NCBI RefSeq assembly: GCF_041081105.1
Contig: NZ_CP163528.1
Span: 3,534,001 to 3,598,000, forward strand
DNA length: 64,000 bases
Reading direction: 5' to 3'
DNA from: Promicromonospora sp. Populi
GTDB taxonomy: Bacteria; Actinomycetota; Actinomycetes; Actinomycetales; Cellulomonadaceae
Shown in pieces: positions 10,682 through 19,747 of this stretch. A program made the translations under genes and the position numbers. The notes beneath the pieces are model-generated. The model made no database searches, was not told the origin of the DNA, and saw nothing but the letters and a program-made list of their open reading frames with translations. Position 1 is the first letter of the stretch; the number at the start of each line of letters is the position of its first letter.

Positions 10682-13600
10682 GTGGTGCACGCGGGAGGTC
10701 GGCCGGCGGGCTGGCCAACAAGACGGCCCCCCGAACGGTCAGCAGGACCGCCGGCCCGGCGCACCGGGCCGCGCCGCGTCTCGACGGCGCAGCTCGAAGC
10801 CGCTGCCGCGAAGCGCGCCGCCGTCGAGGTGCCGCCCATCACCTACCCGGCGCAGCTGCCCGTCTCGGCGCGGCGCGACGACATCTCCGCTGCGATCCGC
10901 GACAACCAGGTAGTGATCGTGGCCGGCGAGACCGGCTCCGGAAAGACCACGCAGATCCCGAAGATCGCCCTGGAGCTGGGGCGTGGCCGGCAGGGCCAGA
11001 TCGGGCACACGCAGCCCCGGCGGCTGGCCGCGCGCACGGTCGCGGAGCGGATCGCCGAGGAGCTCGGCACGCAGCTCGGCGGCGTGGTGGGCTACCAGGT
11101 GCGGTTTACCGACCAGTCCAGCGAGGACACGCTGGTCAAGGTCATGACCGACGGCATCCTGCTCGCGCAGATCCAGCGCGACCCGCAGCTGCTCGCCTAC
11201 GACACGATCATCATCGACGAGGCGCACGAGCGGTCCCTCAACATCGACTTCCTGCTGGGCTACCTGTCGCGGCTCCTGCCGCAGCGGCCCGACCTGAAGC
11301 TGATCATCACGTCGGCCACCATCGACTCGGAGCGGTTTGCCGCGCACTTCTCCCCCGCGGCCCTGGCCCAGCGGGGCGGAGCGCCCACCTACGTCACCGA
11401 CCTGCTCGCGGACCAGGCCCCGATCGTCGAGGTGTCCGGCCGGACGTTCCCGGTCGAGATCCGCTATCGCCCGCTCTCGCCGGACGAAGGCGAGGCGGGT
11501 ACGGAAGGCGAGCGGCCGCCGTCGGGCAATGCCGGCGGACCGAAGAAGAAGGGCCGGGCGCGCGGCGGCGAGGAGAAGGACCTCGTCACCGGCATCATCG
11601 ATGCCTGCGACGAGCTGCTGCGGGAGGGCACCGGCGACATCCTGGTGTTCCTCTCGGGCGAGCGGGAGATCCACGACACCGCCGACGGGCTCGCCGGCCA
11701 CCTCAAGGAACGCGCCCGCGACCCCAAGCATCCGCAGCACATCGAGATCATGCCGCTGTACGCGCGGCTCTCCAGCGCGGAGCAGCACCGGGTCTTCCAG
11801 CAGCACAGCTCGCGGCGCATCGTGCTGGCGACGAACGTCGCCGAGACGTCGCTGACCGTCCCGGGCATCCACTACGTGGTGGACCCCGGCACGGCGCGCA
11901 TCAGCCGCTACTCCAAGCAGACCAAGGTGCAGCGGCTGCCGATCGAGGCGGTGTCGCAGGCCTCCGCCAACCAGCGCAGCGGCCGGTCCGGCCGCGTCGC
12001 GGACGGCATAGCGATCCGCCTGTACTCCGAGGAGGACTTCGACGGGCGGCCCGAGTTCACCGAGCCCGAGATCCTGCGCACCTCCCTGGCGTCGGTGCTG
12101 CTGCAGATGATCTCGGTCGGAGTGGTCAGCACGCCCGACGACGTCGCGCGGTTCCCCTTCGTCGAGCCCCCGGACACGCGCGCGATCCGCGACGGCGTCC
12201 AGCTGCTCACGGAGCTCGGCGCGCTGGAAGAGGTCTCGTCGGACGGCGGGACCGTCACGCAGCTCACCGAGGTGGGCCGCACGCTGGCTGCGCTCCCCAT
12301 GGACCCGCGCCTGGCGCGGATGGTCCTCGAGGGCTCGCGCCAAGGCGTCGCCCGCGAGGTCGCGATCGTGGCAGCCGCGCTGTCGATCCAGGACCCGCGC
12401 GAACGCCCCGCCGAGCAGCGCGCGCAGGCCGACCAGCAGCACGCCCGCTTCGCCGACCCGCGCTCCGACTTCCTCACCTACCTCAACCTGTGGGAGTACG
12501 TGCGGGAGCAGCAGCACCTGATGGGCAGCTCGGCCTTCCGCCGGCTGTGCAAGTCCGAGTACCTGAACTTCCTGCGCATCCGCGAGTGGCAGGACGTCGT
12601 GGCGCAGCTCCGCGAGATGTCGCGGCCGCTGGGCATCGAGATGTCGTTCCAGCCGCGGCGTCGGTCGTCCGACGGCGGTGGGTCGGGTCCGGTGGAGGGC
12701 GGTGATACGCCTGAGGTCGAGTCGCCTTCGTATCGGCAGACCTGGGACGACGACACCATTCACCGTTCGTTGCTGGCTGGGCTTTTGTCGCAGATCGGGA
12801 TGCAGGACACCGGTGAGGTCAAGGCATCCGCCGTCGCGCATCTGCGGGGCGAGGCCCGCGAGCGGGCGCTGAAGCGCGCGACGAAGCAGGCTCGCAACGA
12901 GTACGTCGGCGCGCGTGGGGCGCGGTTCGCGATCTTCCCCGGGTCGCCGCTGTCCAAGAAGCCGCCGGTGTGGATCATGGCGGGCGAGCTGGTGGAGACC
13001 AGCCGGCTCTGGGCCCGCGACGTGGCGCGCATCCAGCCCGAGTGGGCCGAAGACCTGGCCGGGCCGCTCGCGAAGCGCACCTACTCGGAGCCGCACTGGT
13101 CCAGCAAGCAGGGCGCCGCGATGTGCACGGAGAAGGTGCTGCTGTACGGGGTGCCGATCGTGTCCGACCGCCGGGTGCTCTACGCGAAGGTCGACCCCGA
13201 GGCGGCGCGCGAGATGTTCGTGCGGCACGCGCTCGTCCAGGGCGAGTGGACCACGCACCACCGGTTCTTCCACGACAACCGTGCCCTCCTGGAAGAGGCC
13301 GGCGAGCTGGAGGCCCGCTCCCGCAAGCGCGGCCTGGTCGCCGACGAGGACGACCTCTTCGCCTTCTACGACGAGCGCGTCCCCGACTCCGTGGTGTCCG
13401 CCGCGCACTTCGACCGCTGGTGGTCGCGCGCGCGCAAGGAGACGCCGGACCTGCTCGCCTTCACGATGGAGCAGCTGGTCGGCGACGCGTCCGTCGACAC
13501 CGCGCAGTTCCCGGAGACCTGGCCCCAGGGCGAGCTCTCCCTGCCGCTCACCTACCAGTTCCAGCCCGGCTCCGAGGCCGACGGCGTCACGGTGCACATC

Positions 13601-15361
13601 CCCGTCGCCGTGCTCGCGCGCGTGGTGCCCGACGGGTTCGACTGGATGGTGCCCGGGCTCCTCGAAGAGCTGACCGTCGCGACCATCAAGTCGCTGCCCA
13701 AGGCGGTACGGCGCGAGCTCGTGCCGGCACCCGACGTCGCGCGCGAGATAGTCGCGTGGCTGCGCACGGAGTGCCCTGCCTGGGAGGACATCGTCCGGGC
13801 CGGCGACATGGCGGAGCCGTTCGTGTCCGCGTTCACGCGGGCTGTCCGGGTGCTGCGTGACGTGGTGGTGCCGGCTGAGGTCTGGGACGACGAGCGTCTG
13901 TCGCGGCTTCCCGCGCATCTGCGGGTCACGTTCCGGGTGATCGAGGAGCGCGGGCGGGGGCGGTCGGCGTCTTCGATCGTGCTGGACGAGTCGAAGGATC
14001 TGTTGCTGTTGCAGCGGAAGTTGGCTGCGCAGGCTGAGGCTGCTGTGCGGTCTGCTGTGCGTGGGGCTGTTGGGGCGGCGTTGGCTGAGGCTCGGGCTGC
14101 TTCTGTTGCTGGTGGTTCCGCTGGTTCTGCTGTTGCTGGGGCGGGCGCGGAAGGCGACGACCCTCGCGCGGACGCGTTCACGGGCCCCAGGGGGCCCTCC
14201 ACTTCGGGAAGGAATACGTCCGCGCGAGGGTCTTCGCCTTCCGCGCCCTTCGTAGGTTCGTCGCCTTCTGGGGTGGGGCGCGGCTCCAGTGACGGGGTGG
14301 TTGGCGGGGGCGTTGGCAGTGGCGTTGGTGGTGGCGGTGAGGTTGGCGTTGGGAGTGGAGTCGAGGGGCTTGGGGGTGCTGGTGGGAGTGTTGTCGGGGA
14401 GCAGGCTGGGTTGAGTGGTTGGCCTGCCGGGCTGCCCGACGGCGGGGTGTTGCCCGCTTCGGTGGCTACCGATGTGGGGGCCGGGGTTGTGGTGCGGGGG
14501 TTCCCTGCGCTGGTGGAGGAGCGTTCTGCCAAGGTGAAGGGGCAGGCCCGGTCCGTCGGGGTTGCGCTGCGGATCCTGGCGGACTCGACGCAGCAGGACG
14601 TGCTGCACGCGGCCGGCGTGCGGCGGCTGCTGGTGTCCGAGGCCGCGCTGGGTGCTGGGCGGATCACGTCTCGGTGGACGGGGACGCAGTCGCTGACGAT
14701 GGCGGCGTCGCCGTATCCGAGCACCGAGGCGCTGGTGGCCGATCTGCAGCTCGCGGCTGTTGTGTCGCTGACTTCTGGTGGCGAGTCTGCGCGGTATGAC
14801 ACGCCGCCGGGCGGAGTGGATGCTGCGGCCGTGCGGTCCGCGTCGGCGTACGCCGACGCGCTGGCGTTTGTGCGGCAGCACCTGGAGGACGAGGTCTACC
14901 GCGTCGTCGGGCACGTGGTGGCCGCACTCTCGGCGAGCCGGACGCTCGAGGCGGAGATCCGCGCGTCGGGCAGCCTCGCCCTGCTGAACACGCTCCAGGA
15001 CCTGCGTGAGCATCGCGCCGCCCTCATCCACGACGGGTTCGTGTCGACGACGCCGCCGCGGCGGCTGCCCCACCTGGCGCGCTACCTGCGCGCGGACTCG
15101 CACCGCCTGGTGAAGGCCACGGAGAACCCCGCGCGGGACTCCGATCTCGCCTGGCGGATCGGCGATGTCACCGCCGCGTACGAGAAGGCGCAGACCGCAT
15201 ACGCGGCGGGCTCCCCCGACGCCGCCCGCGCGGCCGAGCTCGCGGATGTGCGCTGGATGCTGGAGGAGCTGCGTGTCTCGCTGTTCGCGCAGCAGCTCGG
15301 CACGGACGGCCCGGTCAGCGAGAAGCGCATCCGCAAGGTGCTGGTACCGAACGGCTGGTGA
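10682..15361 (+). CDS. hrpA: ATP-dependent RNA helicase HrpA (DEAH box)
   Basis: Superfamily 2 DEAH-box RNA helicase; family members work on mRNA turnover and stalled ribosomes. Walker A AGETGSGKTT lies at about 81-90, DEAH at 179-182 in TIIIDEAHERSLNID, then SATID, LVFLSGEREI, NVAETSLTVPGI and motif VI QRSGRSGR. HA2, OB-fold and the HrpA-specific C-terminal domain follow, closing on EELRVSLFAQQLGT as in E. coli. At 1559 residues it is about 250 longer than usual; part of the excess is a Gly/Ser/Val-rich insert near 1120-1265. The start is uncertain: GTG 10682 opens this frame. A GTG at 10606 in the +1-shifted frame gives a more natural basic N-terminus, so a frameshift is possible. Confidence 0.93.
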   Translation: MVHAGGRPAGWPTRRPPERSAGPPARRTGPRRVSTAQLEAAAAKRAAVEVPPITYPAQLPVSARRDDISAAIRDNQVVIVAGETGSGKTTQIPKIALELGRGRQGQIGHTQPRRLAARTVAERIAEELGTQLGGVVGYQVRFTDQSSEDTLVKVMTDGILLAQIQRDPQLLAYDTIIIDEAHERSLNIDFLLGYLSRLLPQRPDLKLIITSATIDSERFAAHFSPAALAQRGGAPTYVTDLLADQAPIVEVSGRTFPVEIRYRPLSPDEGEAGTEGERPPSGNAGGPKKKGRARGGEEKDLVTGIIDACDELLREGTGDILVFLSGEREIHDTADGLAGHLKERARDPKHPQHIEIMPLYARLSSAEQHRVFQQHSSRRIVLATNVAETSLTVPGIHYVVDPGTARISRYSKQTKVQRLPIEAVSQASANQRSGRSGRVADGIAIRLYSEEDFDGRPEFTEPEILRTSLASVLLQMISVGVVSTPDDVARFPFVEPPDTRAIRDGVQLLTELGALEEVSSDGGTVTQLTEVGRTLAALPMDPRLARMVLEGSRQGVAREVAIVAAALSIQDPRERPAEQRAQADQQHARFADPRSDFLTYLNLWEYVREQQHLMGSSAFRRLCKSEYLNFLRIREWQDVVAQLREMSRPLGIEMSFQPRRRSSDGGGSGPVEGGDTPEVESPSYRQTWDDDTIHRSLLAGLLSQIGMQDTGEVKASAVAHLRGEARERALKRATKQARNEYVGARGARFAIFPGSPLSKKPPVWIMAGELVETSRLWARDVARIQPEWAEDLAGPLAKRTYSEPHWSSKQGAAMCTEKVLLYGVPIVSDRRVLYAKVDPEAAREMFVRHALVQGEWTTHHRFFHDNRALLEEAGELEARSRKRGLVADEDDLFAFYDERVPDSVVSAAHFDRWWSRARKETPDLLAFTMEQLVGDASVDTAQFPETWPQGELSLPLTYQFQPGSEADGVTVHIPVAVLARVVPDGFDWMVPGLLEELTVATIKSLPKAVRRELVPAPDVAREIVAWLRTECPAWEDIVRAGDMAEPFVSAFTRAVRVLRDVVVPAEVWDDERLSRLPAHLRVTFRVIEERGRGRSASSIVLDESKDLLLLQRKLAAQAEAAVRSAVRGAVGAALAEARAASVAGGSAGSAVAGAGAEGDDPRADAFTGPRGPSTSGRNTSARGSSPSAPFVGSSPSGVGRGSSDGVVGGGVGSGVGGGGEVGVGSGVEGLGGAGGSVVGEQAGLSGWPAGLPDGGVLPASVATDVGAGVVVRGFPALVEERSAKVKGQARSVGVALRILADSTQQDVLHAAGVRRLLVSEAALGAGRITSRWTGTQSLTMAASPYPSTEALVADLQLAAVVSLTSGGESARYDTPPGGVDAAAVRSASAYADALAFVRQHLEDEVYRVVGHVVAALSASRTLEAEIRASGSLALLNTLQDLREHRAALIHDGFVSTTPPRRLPHLARYLRADSHRLVKATENPARDSDLAWRIGDVTAAYEKAQTAYAAGSPDAARAAELADVRWMLEELRVSLFAQQLGTDGPVSEKRIRKVLVPNGW
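14061..14470 (+). other. Low-complexity insert inside hrpA
   Basis: Within the C-terminal domain the codon use changes abruptly: third positions become T/G-rich (gct, ggt, gtt, tct). The encoded stretch is nearly all Gly, Ser, Val and Ala (for example GGGVGSGVGGGGEVGVGSG). Family-like sequence resumes near GFPALVEERSAKVKG. It lies between the segment LLLLQRKLAAQAEAAV and that conserved block, where E. coli HrpA has only a short link. It looks like a disordered, inserted linker. Confidence 0.7.
14143..14248. repeat. 32-bp imperfect inverted repeat inside hrpA
   Basis: Arms 14143-14174 and 14217-14248 are complementary over 32 bp with a single mismatch. The 42-bp loop itself contains GGGCCCC/GGGGCCC at 14182-14197. 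The element is in frame and translated (about GAEGDDPRADAFTGPRGPST and on). It resembles a small palindromic mobile element such as a MITE-like or REP-like unit. Confidence 0.75.
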
Positions 15362-15373
15362 CCCCTGCCGATA

Positions 15374-15413
15374 CAGAGGGGCCGGCTGCGCACTTCCGCG
15401 GCCGGCCCCTCTG
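15374..15413. terminator. Bidirectional terminator between hrpA and the first ChW protein
   Basis: Perfect 13-bp stem: CAGAGGGGCCGGC (15374-15386) with GCCGGCCCCTCTG (15401-15413), loop 14 nt. It lies between two convergent stop codons about 60 bp apart, so it can serve both genes. Confidence 0.85.
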
Positions 15414-15421
15414 GCGGGCGG

Positions 15422-17806
15422 TCAGCGCTGGTAGGCCGCCCGGCTGTAAGCATTCGGCGGTGCCGGGTCGCCCTTCGCCACGAGCAGCACCTGGACCGCG
15501 GTGACCCGCTTGGTGTAGCTCTCGGTACCTGCACCGTCGCCGTTCTTGGCCCAGCCGAGCCAGCCGGTCCCGGCGACGTGGGTCCGGTAGTAGATGTCGA
15601 ACTGGGCGGCCATCTGGCCCGTCAGGCGCATCCTGTAAGCCGACGTCCGGTTCGTTGCGTGGTACGTCCCCGCGACACGATCGTCGGCCACGTAGCTGCG
15701 CCAGCCGTCACCCTCGACCTTGGCCGACACCTGGACGCCGCCCGAGTACTGCGTCCCGTCGACGTCAACACGCAGCGCGTTCAGCCGCTGAGTCGTGCTG
15801 GTCAGGCCCGCGGTCGAACCGCCCATCACCGGCGCGCGCCACACGTTCGACGGCCGGAGGTAGGACCTGACGTGCACCTGCTGCTGCACCGGCGCGTAGT
15901 AGTAGGCCGCATTGCCCGACCCGGACTCCAGACGCTCGCCCTTCGGCAGGACCCTGATCTGGACGGCCTCGATCCCGTAGCCGAACCCGACGGTGCCTGC
16001 CTCCGCACCGTTCTTGGCCCAGCCCAGCCAGCCGTACTTGGGCACGTAGGCGCGGTACCAGACGTCGTAGTAGGGGGCCAGCACCCCGCCATCGTCGATA
16101 CGGAACGCCTCAAGACGGCGGTTCTCCCCGACACTTCCGACGTAGAAGACCGTGTCCTTGACCTTGAATCCTTCCCACCCCTGGCCTTGGACGTATCCCT
16201 CCATGTCGAACCAGTAGTCGGCAATGCCACCGCCGTCGTCGGGGAGTTCCCCACCTCTGGAGCTCACATACCCAGGAGCCGGCCACGGTTCAGCCACCAG
16301 CATCTCGAGCCCCCTGCCGCTCCCCGGAGAGCCGATCGAGACGGCGTCGGGGCTGCAGTACGAATAGTTCTTCAACCAGCTTGATCCGACGAGTTTGCCC
16401 CCGTAGCAGACGTCGGCGTCCTCCCGGTCGCCGATCTTGACCGAAGCCGTGACCGTCTTGGGCGCCATACCCGGCGCGTAGGCGGTCACTCGGGCCGTCA
16501 GCGTGTGTCCCTCGTCGGGCGGAAGGCTGAGGTAATGAGCGTCCTCATCGCTTAGACCGGACGAGACCACCTTGCCCGCCCGCAGCCACTCGAACTTGTA
16601 GGACGTCGGCTGCGGCGAGAACCCGGACACCTTGACGTACAGGTTCGGGTCCAGGCGCACGTCGTCGAACGCCGTGATGGTGGCCTTTCCACCGGTGAAA
16701 GGACAGCCGTCCGCACAAATCCGGGCCGTCGCGGACAACGTGGGGGCGCCCTCGAACTGCCGGTACTCGGCGGAAATCTCCTGTAACCCGGTACCGAGCG
16801 GCGCCTGCTCCACGAGGACGGTCTCGGACTGTGCGTCGAACGTCGTACGGCCGACCTCCTGAGTCCCGTGCCGGAGCACGACCTCGCCCATCGGTCTGAC
16901 CTCCAGGTCGCTCGTGAGCGTGACTTCCAACGGGATACGACCGTCGCCCGGGATCGAATCCTCCAGACCGCGCACAGTGATCGCCGGCGGTGCGGGCTGC
17001 GTCGTGCTGGTGGTCCCCACCAGGAAGTTCTTCCACCGAGCAGGACCGCGCACGCCATACCGGTCGACTCCCCGCACGTGCAGGTACTTGCTACCGGATG
17101 TCGTGGGTACCACGGGGATCACCACCGGGCTGCTGTCCGCCACAGAGATGCTCTCCCACGTCGCGGGTCGGCTCGAGCTCTCCGTCACGGCGTACTCGTA
17201 CGCGACGGCCTCGCCCTGACGTGTGGCGGCCACCAGATACTGGCCGGCCACGCCCGCCCCACCGCGAGCCTCGCCGTAGACATACACGGCTCCGGCGCCG
17301 AGCACTGGCACGGTCAGCGCGACGACGGGTGGCTGCCGCACCCCGAAGCGGCACGACGCCACCGGCTCCGCCCCCCAGACGTCGCCCTCGCGGACACGGA
17401 CCTCGAGGGTGTAGACGTTCTCGTGGCTCAGGTACAGCTCGCGCTCGACCGTGCTCAGTCCGGCGTCGACCGGGTCGGGGAACCCGGTCACCGACACACC
17501 GTCCGGCCCGAGGATCGAGTAGAAGACCGACGACACCTCCGTAGCGGCGTCGAACGTCGTGGCCCACTGCAGATCGATGTAGTCACCGGTGCCGGTGTAC
17601 CAAGCAGGCTCGGCGCCGCAGGCGTCACCGTTCACGGTGATCGACGGCGCAGGCTCGACTGACGCTGACGGCTCCGCTGACGCAGACGGCTCCGCCGACG
17701 CGGCCGCCGGGATCGCGGGCACCGTGATCAGGCCGGCGAGCAGCGCGCCGCCCGTCAGGGCTGCCAGGACACGGCTCGGTAGACCCGAAGATTGCAAGGG
17801 GTTCAA
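15422..17806 (-). CDS. Large secreted ChW-repeat protein (paralogue 1)
   Basis: Exported 794-residue protein. A signal peptide (VLAALTGGALLAGLITVPAI) leads to two or three Ig-like beta domains of 80-110 residues, then a C-terminal ~330-residue part built of hydrophobic-Trp repeats. Repeated blocks are YVQGQGWEGFKVKD, YVPKYGWLGWAKNG followed by EAGTVGFGYGIEAVQIRVLP, and HVAGTGWLGWAKNG near the end. These match the clostridial hydrophobic-W (ChW) pattern, thought to mediate surface binding. The C-terminal half closely resembles that of the neighbouring gene at 18236, ending in the same AYQR. No catalytic domain was recognised. Confidence 0.85.
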   Translation of the reverse strand: MNPLQSSGLPSRVLAALTGGALLAGLITVPAIPAAASAEPSASAEPSASVEPAPSITVNGDACGAEPAWYTGTGDYIDLQWATTFDAATEVSSVFYSILGPDGVSVTGFPDPVDAGLSTVERELYLSHENVYTLEVRVREGDVWGAEPVASCRFGVRQPPVVALTVPVLGAGAVYVYGEARGGAGVAGQYLVAATRQGEAVAYEYAVTESSSRPATWESISVADSSPVVIPVVPTTSGSKYLHVRGVDRYGVRGPARWKNFLVGTTSTTQPAPPAITVRGLEDSIPGDGRIPLEVTLTSDLEVRPMGEVVLRHGTQEVGRTTFDAQSETVLVEQAPLGTGLQEISAEYRQFEGAPTLSATARICADGCPFTGGKATITAFDDVRLDPNLYVKVSGFSPQPTSYKFEWLRAGKVVSSGLSDEDAHYLSLPPDEGHTLTARVTAYAPGMAPKTVTASVKIGDREDADVCYGGKLVGSSWLKNYSYCSPDAVSIGSPGSGRGLEMLVAEPWPAPGYVSSRGGELPDDGGGIADYWFDMEGYVQGQGWEGFKVKDTVFYVGSVGENRRLEAFRIDDGGVLAPYYDVWYRAYVPKYGWLGWAKNGAEAGTVGFGYGIEAVQIRVLPKGERLESGSGNAAYYYAPVQQQVHVRSYLRPSNVWRAPVMGGSTAGLTSTTQRLNALRVDVDGTQYSGGVQVSAKVEGDGWRSYVADDRVAGTYHATNRTSAYRMRLTGQMAAQFDIYYRTHVAGTGWLGWAKNGDGAGTESYTKRVTAVQVLLVAKGDPAPPNAYSRAAYQR

Positions 17807-18016
17807 ATCGTCGTTCCTCTCAAGGGCCCCTCAGGGGCCGCCAAGCCCCCGCGCAGGAAGGGCTGCGCCGAGACTAGATCGGGCGATAACGGCACAACAA
17901 CGCGGTTTCGCGAAGTTCACCCGCGCTCGCCCGCGTCAGAACCCTGGGCCGGATCAGGGCCCTACCAGGGAATCACCGGATACTCGACAGCCTGCGAGGC
18001 GCGTACCGTCGATGGC

Positions 18017-18214
18017 ATGAGCACACCGACCCTCTCCCGTCCACGCCAGGGGCGCATGATCGGTGGCGTCTGCGCCGCCATCGCCCGCCGATTCGGCTGG
18101 AACCCGACGCTCGTGCGCGTGGTCACCGTCGCGTCCATCCTCATCCCGGGTCCGCAGGTCCTGGCCTACATCATCGGCTGGATCGCCATTCCGAACGAGC
18201 GCCAGGCGGCCTGA
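18017..18214 (+). CDS. PspC-domain small membrane protein
   Basis: A 65-residue protein consisting of one PspC domain: MIGGVCAAIARRFGWNPTLV, then the membrane helix VVTVASILIPGPQVLAYIIGW and the short tail AIPNERQAA. PspC domains are associated with the phage-shock envelope-stress response; such single-domain versions are common in actinobacteria. ATG 18017 fits the usual family N-terminus. The gene sits between the two ChW paralogues on the opposite strand. Confidence 0.85.
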   Translation: MSTPTLSRPRQGRMIGGVCAAIARRFGWNPTLVRVVTVASILIPGPQVLAYIIGWIAIPNERQAA

Positions 18215-18235
18215 CGACGCCGCCCGGCAGCCGGC

Positions 18236-19660
18236 TCAGCGCTGGTAGGCCGCCCGGCCGTTGCCGTTCATCGGCGCGCGCTCGCCCTTCTTGACGAGCA
18301 CCACCTGCACCGCCGTGTTGCGCTGACCGTACGACTCCGTGCCGGCGCCGGCACCGTTCTTGGCCCAGCCCAGCCAGCCGGTGCCGGCCACGTAGACGCG
18401 GTAGTAGATGTCGTACTGCTCGGCCATCTCGCCGGTGAGCCGCATCTTGTAGGCGGACGTCCGGTCCGTGGAGTCATACGTGCCCGCGACCTTCGTGTCG
18501 CCCACGTAGGGCCGCCAGCCGTCACCCTCGACCTTCGCCGAGACCTGCACGCCGCCCGAGTAGCGCAGGCCGGTCACGTCGACCCGCACCGCGTTCAGCC
18601 GTTGCGAGGTGCTGGTCAGCCCGGCGGTCGAGCCGCCGTGCACCAGCGGCTGCCAGCCGTCAGGCCGCAGGTAGGGCTGCACGGTCACCTGGTTCTGGGT
18701 CGCCTTGTCGTAGAACGGCGCGTTCCCCGTGCCCGATGCCGTGGGCGCCTTTCCCTTCGGCAGCACCCGGATCTGCACGTCCTCGATGCGGTAGCCGTAC
18801 CCGGTGGTGCCGGCGTTCTCGCCGTTCTTGGCCCAACCGAGCCAGCCGTACTTCGGCGAGTACGCGCGGTACCAGACGTCGTAGAACGAGACGTGCGGGC
18901 CGCCGGGCGTGATCCGGAAGGCTTCGAAGCGGCGGCTCTGGCCGATGCTGCCGACGTACGGGATGTTGTCCCGGTACTTCTGCCCCGACCAGCCAAGGCC
19001 CTGGACGTAGCCCTCCGTCTCGAACCAGAAGGGCGCGGGCATCTCGTCGCTGTCGGTCGACGGGTCCGTACCCGCGGCGTACGACCCCGATGTCGGGTAG
19101 GCGATCAGCGCCTGCGCCGTCGCCCCGCTGCCCGGCAGCCCCGCACTCATCCCGTCCGAAATTTGGCAGTAGCAGAAGTTGCTCTCCCACGGGGAACCGA
19201 TCCAGCTGAGCCCGTAGTTGACGTGCATCGTGTCGCGGGGACGGACCGTGAACGGCGTCGAGGTCGCCGAGGTCGAGGTGGTGCCGGTCCGGTGCGCCGT
19301 GACCTGGACGGAGACCTCGTGCCCGACGTCGGCCGGGGAGCTGAGGTACCGCCAGCCCGTCTCGCCCTCGATGGCCGCGCCGTCCCGGAGCCACTGATAG
19401 GTGTACGACGAGGGCTCAGGCCTGAAGCCGCTGATCTCGGCCCCGTAGTCGCTGTTGTAGCTCGGATGGGTCTCCCCCGCCGACCGCAAAGACTCGACGA
19501 CCACGGACCCACCAGTGAACGGCGGCTCGACGACAGCCGCGGCAGCTGAGACCGCCGGCACCAGCGCCAGGGAACCTGCCAGTGCTCCGGCGGCGAGCCC
19601 CGCCACGGCGCGGACCACCCTGACCCGGAGCCGCGCGGAAGGGGACAGAACAACAGTCAT
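18236..19660 (-). CDS. Secreted ChW-repeat protein (paralogue 2)
   Basis: Exported 474-residue paralogue of the protein at 15422. After a signal peptide (VVRAVAGLAAGALAGSLALV) there is one Ig-like segment (GFRPEPSSYTYQWLRDG), then ChW repeats: YVQGLGWSGQKYRD, YSPKYGWLGWAKNG, YSGGVQVSAKVEGDGWRPYV and YVAGTGWLGWAKNG. Relative to the larger copy it lacks the extra N-terminal Ig-like domains. Start ATG 19660 has GGAG upstream. The two copies flank the pspC-like gene, suggesting local duplication. Role inferred: cell-surface or carbohydrate binding. Confidence 0.85.
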   Translation of the reverse strand: MTVVLSPSARLRVRVVRAVAGLAAGALAGSLALVPAVSAAAAVVEPPFTGGSVVVESLRSAGETHPSYNSDYGAEISGFRPEPSSYTYQWLRDGAAIEGETGWRYLSSPADVGHEVSVQVTAHRTGTTSTSATSTPFTVRPRDTMHVNYGLSWIGSPWESNFCYCQISDGMSAGLPGSGATAQALIAYPTSGSYAAGTDPSTDSDEMPAPFWFETEGYVQGLGWSGQKYRDNIPYVGSIGQSRRFEAFRITPGGPHVSFYDVWYRAYSPKYGWLGWAKNGENAGTTGYGYRIEDVQIRVLPKGKAPTASGTGNAPFYDKATQNQVTVQPYLRPDGWQPLVHGGSTAGLTSTSQRLNAVRVDVTGLRYSGGVQVSAKVEGDGWRPYVGDTKVAGTYDSTDRTSAYKMRLTGEMAEQYDIYYRVYVAGTGWLGWAKNGAGAGTESYGQRNTAVQVVLVKKGERAPMNGNGRAAYQR

Positions 19661-19747
19661 TACGATCTCCGGTCATCGTGCGAGCGGATCAAGGCTAGAT
19701 GGCGCCGCACAAGCCGCCGGACCAGATCGGCAAAGTTCACCCCGACC

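Noticed and set aside
10739..15103. A 1454-codon open frame on the minus strand opposite hrpA
   Set aside because: It mirrors a strongly conserved helicase on the plus strand; high GC content keeps the antisense frame open. No domain is visible in it.
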